Part shown: one piece after another, positions 34,877 through 42,638 of the stretch
Numbering within the stretch: the stretch's first letter is position 1
Layout: every line of letters begins with the position of its first letter
Assembly: GCA_963204915.1 (NCBI GenBank)
Contig: CAUJHS010000010.1
Location: forward strand, 112,281 to 176,280
Length of the DNA stretch: 64,000 nt
Reading direction: 5' to 3'
Origin: Planctomycetota bacterium
Lineage (GTDB): Bacteria; Planctomycetota; Planctomycetia; Pirellulales; Pirellulaceae
Position numbers and translations under genes: made by a program
The notes under the pieces: model-generated
The model's input: the letters and a program-made list of their open reading frames with translations, nothing else
Told to the model about the DNA's origin: nothing
The model's database searches: none

Positions 34877-35680
34877 ATGGAGTCTGGTGTTTGCTGGATC
34901 TGCGGGAAACCGAGTGCAACCGGTGAACACCGCATCAAGAAAAGCGACCTTGTCGAACGGTTCGGGAAGGGGCCGTATCGGGGCGACGACGCACTTGTAC
35001 ACGTCAAGGAGGATCGTATCCGGAACCTGCAAGGGCCGGACTCCAATCTGGTCAAGTACGAAAAGAATCTGTGCGCGTACTGCAACAACACGTTCACCCA
35101 GCCGTTTGACAGGGCGTACGAGGAGTTCATCCCGTGGGTGATGCAGAACGAGGCTGAGGTACTCAAGCGCCGGGTGATCGACTTCGAAAGCGTGTACGGG
35201 CCAGATTGGGCGAACAAGCAGCGGGACTTGTTCAAGTTCTTCGCCAAGTGCTTCGGCTGTTGGCTTGACGAGGCCGGCCGGGCGGTACCGGCGGACATCA
35301 TTGAGTTGCTGGGCAAGGACGACTTTAAAACCGAGTTTTACATCACCTTCCAAGTCAACGAGGACCAATTGCTGCTGGACGCGGCGGATCAGGCAATCGG
35401 TACGCAACCGCTGGTCGCCCACAAGAAGCCCTCGACGGGGGAAGAGATCGGCTTCCAATGCGGGAACCATTACCGTTGGCTCACCATCATGTATTGGTAC
35501 AACCACTTCCCGCTTGAGCCCGTCGGTGCGGCGTGGACCGCCAACTCCAAGTTCCTGTACCTTGGTTGGTACGAGCCGCTAACTTCCGAGGAGCGTACCG
35601 AGCTGGTGGCCAAGCTCGCCGAGCTGAGGGCAGATGGCAGGGCCGAACCAGGCGCTGCACCTGACCGCGACGGCACATAG
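34877..35680 (+). CDS. putative HNH-like zinc protein
   Basis: A 267-residue protein from the ATG at 34877 (AAAGGTGAG upstream). The N-terminus has CWIC followed by GEHRIKKSDL, then LCAYCNNTFTQPFDRAYEEF; CxxC...EH...CxxCNN is the layout of HNH-type nucleases in which the EH pair supplies catalysis. The rest is a large uncharacterised domain rich in aromatics (YRWLTIMYWYNHFPLEPVG). It could be a nuclease with its own recognition domain; activity is inferred from the metal-site pattern only. Confidence 0.6.
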   Translation: MESGVCWICGKPSATGEHRIKKSDLVERFGKGPYRGDDALVHVKEDRIRNLQGPDSNLVKYEKNLCAYCNNTFTQPFDRAYEEFIPWVMQNEAEVLKRRVIDFESVYGPDWANKQRDLFKFFAKCFGCWLDEAGRAVPADIIELLGKDDFKTEFYITFQVNEDQLLLDAADQAIGTQPLVAHKKPSTGEEIGFQCGNHYRWLTIMYWYNHFPLEPVGAAWTANSKFLYLGWYEPLTSEERTELVAKLAELRADGRAEPGAAPDRDGT

Positions 35681-35686
35681 GCCCTC

Positions 35687-35881
35687 TCAAAACACCGGCT
35701 TATTGCCTTTGCAAATTGGCGCGGGGTCAATGTACTCCAACCAATCGTCGCTGTAGTCCGGCGGGAGCGTGGCGTAGGCCAGCACCTCGGCCCAGCGCCG
35801 TTCCAACTTGCCATCAAATTCGCAGTTCGCGGCGCGCTCCTCGTACAATTCTTGGCGGTCGGGGTCGCTGAACTTCGCCAT
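35687..35881 (-). CDS. small hypothetical acidic protein
   Basis: 64 residues from the ATG at 35881, ending 7 bp from the convergent gene's stop. The composition (DPDRQELYEERAANCEF, WAEVLAYATLPPDY) looks real, but no ribosome site stands out. Function unknown. Confidence 0.45.
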   Translation of the reverse strand: MAKFSDPDRQELYEERAANCEFDGKLERRWAEVLAYATLPPDYSDDWLEYIDPAPICKGNKPVF

Positions 35882-36209
35882 GACAGCATTGTAGGCGAGC
35901 GGTTGCGTCGTTGCGTTGCCGTGAAGTCCCGCTGCGTTCCACCAAAGGCAATCAGATCAAAAATCTGCATCTCAAAATATTGCATTGCCCCAAAGGTGGC
36001 AATAAGCTGTCAGAGATTCCTTTACGCAAGGGGCCAACCATGCGATTACTTGCAATACATGCGGTTTGTCTCACATCTGCAGTCAACGCCGCCGAGTTTC
36101 GCGTGGGCACTTGAAACTTCGAATGGTTCTTCGACCACGATCCTTCGGATGATGGCTCTCCCATCGGCAACCAGTTCGCCGCGCCTACCGTAGACTACGA
36201 GGTTATCTA

Positions 36210-36509
36210 ATGGACCGACCAATGATCGAGTGCCCTCAGTGCAACGCTAAAGTACGAGCCGATCGTTTGGCCGCCCACCTTTCTAAACGGTGCCCCTCGG
36301 CTCCTACTAAAAAATCACGAAGACAAAAGCGGGCAACAAAGAGAAACCGTGAACGTCTAGCGACGGAAAACACCAATCCCTCTGGGTTCGTTGATTGGAG
36401 CGATCATTCGCTAGATGGCTCCGTCAATTATTGGGACGCTTATCGTGAAAACGGTCGATTTGGCTCACATCCCTCCCACGATGATTACGGCGATGAAGCC
36501 TTTCCCTGA
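36210..36509 (+). CDS. small zinc-finger-like protein
   Basis: 99 residues. MIECPQCNAKVRADRLAAH with a following KRCP gives a C2HC-type zinc finger, then a strongly basic stretch (KKSRRQKRATKRNRER) and an acidic tail. It may bind nucleic acid. AGG lies upstream of the ATG. Confidence 0.6.
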   Translation: MDRPMIECPQCNAKVRADRLAAHLSKRCPSAPTKKSRRQKRATKRNRERLATENTNPSGFVDWSDHSLDGSVNYWDAYRENGRFGSHPSHDDYGDEAFP

Positions 36510-36768
36510 AAAGCTTTAATCCACTTCAACCAATCGAGCTTTAAACTTGAAGCCAACTGCGGTGTCTGCACAGGGCACTGCCTGAATCGACCCAAGTTGC
36601 CAGCAACCTTGTTGCAAGGCAATGAATAGCCCGCATCATTTCATCATCTGGGTCGGCGCAAATGAGCAGCAGGTGTGCACCATGTGCGACGAGGTTGATT
36701 AGCGCGTTTGCGTTAAGGCTTGCCTAAGCGACGAGTTTTTAACATTTCCTTGTTTCGATAGAAGGCAA

Positions 36769-37626
36769 ATGCCTAGAAACCCCAAGAACAAGAATTGCAA
36801 GGGTGCAAACTTACCCGCCGAGAAGACCGCAACTTTACATGTGCGCGCCATTGGGATGATCTTGCAAACCGGTGCGAACCACCAAGGCGAAGCCCACAGG
36901 CTCGAACTATATTTTGAAAAGATACGAGAGTTTTATGAAACATATTTCCCAAATCGATCGCTTGATGACCCTGTTCTGGGCTTTGCGGCCGAACGAGCTT
37001 TCATAGCTTTGCGCTATTCGCTCGGCGAAGTGCGCGACGCTTTGCAATCGCCGAATTACCCTTCATCAAAGACGAAACTTGCGAACATTGCTCGACGGGC
37101 AGAAGAGTTAATCGCTAAAGGCGCTACCCTTTATCGGAGAAGCGATTCGGAGTTTTGTAGAGCCCAAAAACTAATAGGCACGCGCGAAAAGGAGCGGCAT
37201 CGTTTGCGCATTCTTCTGCGCCAAGCAGAAGGAATGTCGATTGCTAAGACAATCCAGAAGAAAATCAACGCCGATAATCGCTGGCTGTTTGACCATACGT
37301 TTATCAGGGAGGCAAATCAGCAGCTATCGGAGGAGTTATGTAAGGAAGTAAACAAGATCCTATCTGCAATTGGGGAAGTGTTAGGCGATCAGCGACAGCG
37401 ACTATTCGCGAGCGAGCCTCGATGGAAGAAACTGACCACGCAGCAGCAGGAGGAATTGTTGGTGAAACACGGTTTGCAACCGCTCCACCGATGTAATATC
37501 TGCAAGGAGGAAGTCCTAAACGTTTTACGCGAGACGAATCTTGAAAAACTACGGAAAACTCCCCAAGAACTGCCCGCCCGCTTTAACAAGATGCTTGACG
37601 AACTCGGGAATTGCGCAACCAAATAG
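36769..37626 (+). CDS. hypothetical helical protein
   Basis: 285 residues, more AT-rich than its neighbours and probably acquired separately. Predominantly helical and charged with a basic N-terminus; a CxxC (CNIC) near residue 243 is the only metal-site hint. It faces the primase gene tail to tail with 11 bp between stops. No family recognised. Confidence 0.6.
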   Translation: MPRNPKNKNCKGANLPAEKTATLHVRAIGMILQTGANHQGEAHRLELYFEKIREFYETYFPNRSLDDPVLGFAAERAFIALRYSLGEVRDALQSPNYPSSKTKLANIARRAEELIAKGATLYRRSDSEFCRAQKLIGTREKERHRLRILLRQAEGMSIAKTIQKKINADNRWLFDHTFIREANQQLSEELCKEVNKILSAIGEVLGDQRQRLFASEPRWKKLTTQQQEELLVKHGLQPLHRCNICKEEVLNVLRETNLEKLRKTPQELPARFNKMLDELGNCATK

Positions 37627-37637
37627 CCTACGCGGCG

Positions 37638-38807
37638 TCAGTGCCGGTTTGTAGCGAGAATGTGCGCCCTCGCTTCCATCAACCGCCGACTGGAGTTTGG
37701 GGGATCACAGTTCGAACAATGCACGGTGCCGCTCAAGTCCCACCAGAGCATCAATGACCCGCACGGGCATGGCGCTGGCGGGTCGATGGTTTGCTGGTCG
37801 AGGTTGACCACGTCGAGTTCGTCGTTTGGCGCCACCACGGGAACCAATTCTTTGACGGGCGATGGGGCGAGTTGAGCTTTAATCCATGCCGCGAGGTCCG
37901 TGCCAGCGAGGTAGGCATCAGTAATGTCTTTGCCCTGGGGCGGACGCACGCGGTGGGCGCGGGAAGTCGCTTTCGCCCACTTGGCGGCGGCGCTTTCGCC
38001 TGATGTGTCATTGTCAGTCGCAACGAGCACCACAGGGCAACTCGCGATTGTGGTAGCCACTTCGGCGTCGATTTCTTCGGTGGCGCCGCCCAACGTAACT
38101 GCGTCTGCCACGTTGTTTAGTTCCTGCCTCGCTAAGAGCGCATCGAACTCGCCCTCACAAATGAGCACGGGACGGCCAGGCGTCGGTGTCGCGGGATAAC
38201 AGGCGCTGCGGCAGCCGCCTTTGATGGCGCGATACTTCGGCTCGTCCTTGGGCCGGCGGACTTGGACGAAGCAAACTTGGCTACCGGCGAACCACGGGAT
38301 CGAAATACCGCGATCCACATATACTCCGTCGATTTCGCCATTTTGGGGAATGTAGCCGAGACGCGCTGCGCGGATAGTTGCCTCGGTCAGACCGCGTGCC
38401 TTTAGCCACGTCATGGCTTTGGTGCCATCGGCACTCCATAAACGGCGCTCCGACTGTTCCACAATCGCCATCGCCTTGGCGTGGAAATCGGGCGTAGCGG
38501 CTTTCATCGGCTTTTGAAGTGGCGATGTTCGCCGCGGCGGTCGTTCGGTTTTCAATTCCCCTTCCAACATCGCAATCGCCCCTTTGAAGTCCACCCCCTC
38601 GCGACGGCGAACCCAATCAATCGCATCGCCTTGCGCAGCGCATGCAAAGCACTTCCATCGCTGGCCGTCCGGCGTGACCGTTAAACTTGGATTGCGATCG
38701 TCGTGAAAGGGGCAGCGCCACCACGAGCGGGCGCCTTTCTGAACGCGATGCCTCAAGTCGGCCTCGATCAGAGCGATCAAATCGACTTCCGGAATATTGA
38801 GTTGCAT
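37638..38807 (-). CDS. DNA primase, CHC2 zinc finger plus TOPRIM
   Basis: 389 residues from the ATG at 38807. The CHC2 zinc finger is C32-H35-C53-C56 (RCPFHDDRNP, WKCFACAAQGD). The TOPRIM core has ICEGEFDALLAR and VATDNDTSGE, supplying the Glu and DxD metal ligands. An extra Cys pair at the C-terminus (CPCGSLM, HCSNC) may be a second zinc ribbon. Shorter than chromosomal DnaG and without its helicase-binding domain, as in phage or plasmid primases. It should prime the element's own replication together with the RepA-like ATPase upstream. Confidence 0.85.
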   Translation of the reverse strand: MQLNIPEVDLIALIEADLRHRVQKGARSWWRCPFHDDRNPSLTVTPDGQRWKCFACAAQGDAIDWVRRREGVDFKGAIAMLEGELKTERPPRRTSPLQKPMKAATPDFHAKAMAIVEQSERRLWSADGTKAMTWLKARGLTEATIRAARLGYIPQNGEIDGVYVDRGISIPWFAGSQVCFVQVRRPKDEPKYRAIKGGCRSACYPATPTPGRPVLICEGEFDALLARQELNNVADAVTLGGATEEIDAEVATTIASCPVVLVATDNDTSGESAAAKWAKATSRAHRVRPPQGKDITDAYLAGTDLAAWIKAQLAPSPVKELVPVVAPNDELDVVNLDQQTIDPPAPCPCGSLMLWWDLSGTVHCSNCDPPNSSRRLMEARAHILATNRH

Positions 38808-38995
38808 GGCTGTTGCCAAGGTGAAATGGTTTTGCCAAGGTTTGCCCTTCGCCAACACCTTGACGAAGGGTTAAGTTGTTTTGGGCTATGGGGTTAAGGT
38901 GGTGTTGCCAAGTTGCCACAGTCCTAAGAGGATGGCGGTTGGCAAGGCAAAGCCCCCTATCCCAGTAGGGGTGAGGCTTTGCCAAAAAAGCGCGT

Positions 38996-40219
38996 TTACG
39001 TAAATGGCTCAGGGTCATCAGCGGGCAATCCCCATTCGCTGGTAGAGAGAGTAACAAGCCCCATTTGTTTTTTGGCTCGATCCAGCGTCCGTGGGCTGAT
39101 TCCCAACTCCTGGGCTTTCTCGATTAGGTCGCACCGCCGCTTCGCCCCGCTCCGCAGTTGGGCCTCCAGGAACTCCTCGGCCTTGGCCATCGCCGTTCCG
39201 CCGGTCGATGGCTGTGGGGCGTCGCCGTACTCTAGACAGTCCTGCTTGATCTTCACCCCGATCGCGGGCGGGAACGGTCCTAAGTTGTTCTTGATGATCC
39301 GCAGACGCAGCCAATCGCATGTGCCTTCGAGACTTTCCAGCGCCCAAACCACGCGGCTCAATTGGATGATGCTGCCGGCGCCGCGAATAGTTTGCTTGGT
39401 GATGACCCCGCCTTCGGTCTTCTTATTCGTGTGGTGAATCACCAGCACCGGGATTTGAAACTCCCTGGCCAAGCCGCCAATGGATCGCATGACCGGGAGC
39501 ATCTCGTCGTTATTGTTCTCTTTCGCATCGTGGGCGCCGCTCAGGGCGTCAATCACCATGAGTTCGGGTCGATGGACCGCAATAGTTTCGCGTAGGCTGT
39601 CTACATCAGCCAAACTGTCGAGCCGAACCGTTTTGAATGCGTCCCGGTCAGGAAACCAGATGCGATCCAATGGCAGTCCCGCGGCCTCGGCGCGCTGGAG
39701 CAGCATCTGTTGTCCTTGCTCGGCTTCAATCCAGATCACAATGGATTCATCGCTCGACATAGGCGCCGAGCCATCCGGCCACCGGGATCCCATAAGAATC
39801 GGACGGCATACGCCCAACAGAGCCAGAATGCTTTTGCCGACGCCTGGTTCCGCAACCAACAGCGTAATGAACCCTTTGGGAAGCCAAAGCGGCCACGCCC
39901 ATTTGATGTCACTGAGGATTCCTTTCAAATCTGCCAGCGTTGCAACCCGGTCTGGGTCACTTCCGCGAGGGTCCACCGCGAGCACATCGGCGCGTAGTTC
40001 ATTGGCATCGTCGGGAGGCAGCGCGCCCAGATAGCTTTCGTAGATGCGCGTGCGGTTCTCCAGGGGAGTCGCTGCCATGCGGTGGGCGAGGTCAGCGACT
40101 GGGCCCTGGAGCCTTGCCACTTCGCCGTTGATGTGTTCGCCACAAAGCAGCCGAGCAAGGACCCAGGCTTCGCGATGGCGAACGCGCGTGATTTTCCGCA
40201 CCACGTTGTTGTCATTCAT
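38996..40219 (-). CDS. RepA-like hexameric replicative ATPase/helicase
   Basis: 407 residues. Walker A is AEPGVGKS (123-130); Walker B is LMVIDALSG, followed by VLVIHHTNKK and IRGAGSIIQLSRVVWALE, all typical of RecA-fold RepA/DnaB-like ATPases of plasmids and integrative elements. The C-terminal 70 residues form a small winged-helix-like region (LIEKAQELGISPRTLDRAKKQ). It probably unwinds the element's origin and works with the primase, which follows on the same strand. Confidence 0.82.
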   Translation of the reverse strand: MNDNNVVRKITRVRHREAWVLARLLCGEHINGEVARLQGPVADLAHRMAATPLENRTRIYESYLGALPPDDANELRADVLAVDPRGSDPDRVATLADLKGILSDIKWAWPLWLPKGFITLLVAEPGVGKSILALLGVCRPILMGSRWPDGSAPMSSDESIVIWIEAEQGQQMLLQRAEAAGLPLDRIWFPDRDAFKTVRLDSLADVDSLRETIAVHRPELMVIDALSGAHDAKENNNDEMLPVMRSIGGLAREFQIPVLVIHHTNKKTEGGVITKQTIRGAGSIIQLSRVVWALESLEGTCDWLRLRIIKNNLGPFPPAIGVKIKQDCLEYGDAPQPSTGGTAMAKAEEFLEAQLRSGAKRRCDLIEKAQELGISPRTLDRAKKQMGLVTLSTSEWGLPADDPEPFT

Positions 40220-40304
40220 TGGGTGCCGTCCTGCCGCGCGGCGGTGTTGGCGTGTCGTTTCACTTCTTGGTGACCCCTACAAAAGTGGATGCCATTCGCC
40301 GCGA

Positions 40305-40480
40305 TCAAGCGAATGGGTTGAAGTCCGGGTCGGTTTCGACCGTCTGCATCACTAGGCCGCGGTCGAGCGACGCCTTGCAGCTGCACAGCGTCCGCGCGCC
40401 AGCTGCGGCGTCGGCAATCGCTTCGGCCAAGGTGTCTCCCTTGCCAAGGGGAAGCTGCCAAGGGCGATTTGAAATCGAGG
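40305..40480 (-). pseudogene. short conserved-looking reading frame without an ATG
   Basis: Leftward frame reading PWQLPLGKGDTLAEAIADAA, then RTLCSCKASLDRGLVMQ and a DPDFNPFA end. The composition is clearly protein-like, but a TGA lies upstream with no ATG in between; a TTG start is possible. It may be the 3' part of a gene joined by frameshift to the 36-codon ORF at 40502-40612. Confidence 0.35.
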
Positions 40481-40501
40481 TGAATCAGCGCGCACCGCGA
40501 A

Positions 40502-40612
40502 CTACGCGTCTCGGCCAAACAGCAAGCGAATCACGTCCTCGTGCTCGGCCTTCCAGTCCACAGAAATGTGTGCGGCCGTTAGTGGTTCAGGTACTTCAAA
40601 CTCGTTAATCAT
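40502..40612 (-). CDS. 36-residue ORF upstream of the RepA-like gene
   Basis: Begins MINEFEVPEPLTAAHISVDW and ends LLFGRDA. Acidic, protein-like composition. It lies between the TOPRIM protein and the RepA-like gene in a leftward operon. No function assignable. Confidence 0.4.
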   Translation of the reverse strand: MINEFEVPEPLTAAHISVDWKAEHEDVIRLLFGRDA

Positions 40613-40646
40613 CTGATGGTTCAAAAAGAATCTCCGTGAGAGGAAG

Positions 40647-41615
40647 TTAAACTACAAATTGGCCGAGAGATTGCTGCCACGACTCCAATTCCGCCTGCTC
40701 AACTGCACGCAACCGCTCCCACGCGCCGGGCGGGATGTGAGACTCGATCGCCTTACGCACAATGCTGCGCAGGTCTGTCGCCGGTATGGCTTCCACTTCG
40801 GCACAGTCATGCCCATAGCGGTCAGTAAACCACCGTTTACGCTTGTCGCCGCTTTTGATGGGCAGCGGTGTGATGCCGTAGACCTCGAAGTGTTCCGCAA
40901 GTACCGCAAGCCGACGCCAGGCAAAGTTCTGGCCGGAGTATCGTCGTAGCTTGTCGCGAATATCTTCTTCCATCTGCAAACCAGATGGGTCAAAGTCGCC
41001 GGTGTAGTAGACGGTGATGGGCTTTATGATTTCGCGCCAAGCCTGCGAAATTTGCCAAGCGAAGGACGAACTTGAATAGCCGCGGAGCGGGTGGAGCGGA
41101 ACGTCAAATTCCTGCGTCACGGGCGCTAGCTTGCCGGCGACCGTATCCTTTTCGACGATGATCTCCACGTACGCGGGCAGACGCGACCAGAAGTCGAGCC
41201 GGTAGCAGTCGCGAACCGTTTCGACATAATCGTGAAGTCCGCTCCAACTGCTTGGCTTGATGGTCCGCCGGACGTTGTCGACGATCCACTCAAATGGGAT
41301 CGTTCCGTTCTCGCGCAGCCGACTCAAGAGCCGTTGAACTCGGTTGTAAGACGGGTCGCTCGTGTCGGCCAGGAACGGCGTGTTGGATACCATTTGGTAC
41401 ATCACGCCACGGACTGTGTCGGGATGGTTGGCCGAAAGGTATTCCGCCGCGCAGCACGCGAGCGGTAGGTTGCTCATGCTGGTTCCCGAACCGCACAGAA
41501 TGCGATAATTCTCGTCCAGTTCCTGTTCGGACCAGCCAGACAAGGTCCCCGGTTCATGGCCAGCCTCCCGCATCATTGCGAAAAGCGTGGCCTGCCTCGC
41601 TCTTTGTCGGCTCAT
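40647..41615 (-). CDS. TOPRIM / Spo11-TopoVIA-like protein
   Basis: 322 residues from the ATG at 41615, set by GGAGGG upstream. The second half has a TOPRIM core: Glu in IVEKDTVAG (about 155) and DxD in TGDFDPSG (207-209). The first half (HPDTVRGVMYQMVSN, later RLLSRLRENGTIPFEW) resembles the 5Y-CAP DNA-binding domain of topoisomerase VI A subunits, with Y73 as the candidate catalytic tyrosine. Similar stand-alone proteins occur on actinobacterial and other plasmids, without a B subunit. Its start overlaps the preceding stop in an ATGA. Confidence 0.6.
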   Translation of the reverse strand: MSRQRARQATLFAMMREAGHEPGTLSGWSEQELDENYRILCGSGTSMSNLPLACCAAEYLSANHPDTVRGVMYQMVSNTPFLADTSDPSYNRVQRLLSRLRENGTIPFEWIVDNVRRTIKPSSWSGLHDYVETVRDCYRLDFWSRLPAYVEIIVEKDTVAGKLAPVTQEFDVPLHPLRGYSSSSFAWQISQAWREIIKPITVYYTGDFDPSGLQMEEDIRDKLRRYSGQNFAWRRLAVLAEHFEVYGITPLPIKSGDKRKRWFTDRYGHDCAEVEAIPATDLRSIVRKAIESHIPPGAWERLRAVEQAELESWQQSLGQFVV

Positions 41616-41923
41616 GGGTGGCCCTCCCAAGCATCGAGCAGCACCGCGATTGCTAATTCGTAGGCGGCCGATGAAGCCAAAGCGGGATTGCAGGCAGACC
41701 AACCTACCAGCGTTTGCAATTCGCGATTAAGCCGCTCCCAGCCATGCCAGTCTTCACGACGGATGCGAGCAACTTTGCTTTCGAGTGTCCGTAGCCGCGG
41801 TTCAAGACGACAGAGTGCCGGCCAATCGAGAGGCGCTTGTGGCCTGGCGGACCGCGGTTTTGTGGCGAGGCAAGCAAAAACTTCGCCGACAATCTTGGCC
41901 GAATGACGTGAAGCGAATACCAT
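41612..41923 (-). CDS. hypothetical protein coupled to the TOPRIM gene
   Basis: 103 residues with AAGGAAC before the ATG. Helical (RLRTLESKVARIRREDWHGWERLNRELQ). Its TGA overlaps the next ATG (ATGA), implying translational coupling and perhaps partnership with the TOPRIM/Spo11-like protein. Confidence 0.6.
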   Translation of the reverse strand: MVFASRHSAKIVGEVFACLATKPRSARPQAPLDWPALCRLEPRLRTLESKVARIRREDWHGWERLNRELQTLVGWSACNPALASSAAYELAIAVLLDAWEGHP

Positions 41924-42025
41924 AAAAATGTTCCTTGGCGAAAGGGGACAAACGACGGGCGAGGCGCTGGCAGGCGCTTCGCCCGTGACTATTTGTGAAG
42001 TGATCGATGTCGCTCGTCGGCTGGT

Positions 42026-42298
42026 TCAGACGTAGCGCACGTAGTCGCCGCGTCGAGCTGTGCGAACAGATGGCGCAGGGGGAGAAGATCGTAGTGCTTC
42101 AAACGCGGCGATCGCCTCTGTGGTGACTCTCCACCGCGGCCTTGCGCCCTGTGGATTGGCTGCGACATTTACCGCGCGAAGTTGGCCAGTGGCGATCCAG
42201 TCAAGCACTTTGTTCGGCGAGATGCGGTACCTCTTGGCGACTTGGTCAACCGAGTAGGTTTCGCAGGTCGGCAGCGGCATTGGGGCTGACTTATTCAT
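42026..42298 (-). CDS. excisionase/HTH-family DNA-binding protein
   Basis: 90 residues. TYSVDQVAKRYRISPNKVLDWIATGQLRAV is the winged-helix signature of MerR/excisionase-type proteins, with RWRVTTEAIAAFEAL completing it. In this location it is a candidate recombination directionality factor or regulator. It starts inside the end of the preceding MerR-like gene (8-bp overlap). Confidence 0.75.
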   Translation of the reverse strand: MNKSAPMPLPTCETYSVDQVAKRYRISPNKVLDWIATGQLRAVNVAANPQGARPRWRVTTEAIAAFEALRSSPPAPSVRTARRGDYVRYV

Positions 42299-42560
42299 CG
42301 ATGCCAACCTCCCGGTCGGCATCGATGCGGGTCAATTCCGACTCGATGTGCTGAATCTGCGTCTCGCTGAAGATTCGAGCGTTTCCGGCCCGCGCTACGG
42401 GTTCGATCCGACGCGATCGTATGACGTACTCGATCCGATGCAGAGGCTCGTTCAACCGCTGGGCTATGGCACCCACAGTCGCAAGCTCGATCGTTGGGGT
42501 AGACAAAGAAAAAGCCTCCCTTACAACGTCTGCCAATTGCCGGATGCGGATTACACCCAA
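42291..42560 (-). CDS. MerR-like HTH protein (TTG start)
   Basis: 89 residues from a TTG at 42560. TVGAIAQRLNEPLHRIEYVIRSRRIEPVARAGNARIFSE is a MerR-type N-terminal winged helix with no effector domain. Two imperfect palindromes lie 29-65 bp upstream. Overlaps the excisionase-like gene by 8 bp. Confidence 0.7.
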   Translation of the reverse strand: MGVIRIRQLADVVREAFSLSTPTIELATVGAIAQRLNEPLHRIEYVIRSRRIEPVARAGNARIFSETQIQHIESELTRIDADREVGIDE

Positions 42561-42588
42561 GCGAGCAATTGGCCGTCATAAGCAAGGC

Positions 42589-42625
42589 GTGACCTTTGGG
42601 GTTACGATTTGTGACCTTTTGGGAC
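42589..42625. promoter_or_regulatory. two tandem imperfect palindromes upstream of the MerR/Xis pair
   Basis: GTGACCTTTGGGGTTAC and, 21-22 bp on, GTGACCTTTTGGGACAC; each has GTGACC facing a near-complementary right half. Same-face helical spacing suggests cooperative binding by a regulator, likely one of the two HTH proteins encoded just downstream. Confidence 0.45.
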
Positions 42626-42638
42626 ACAAAGCTCTTTT

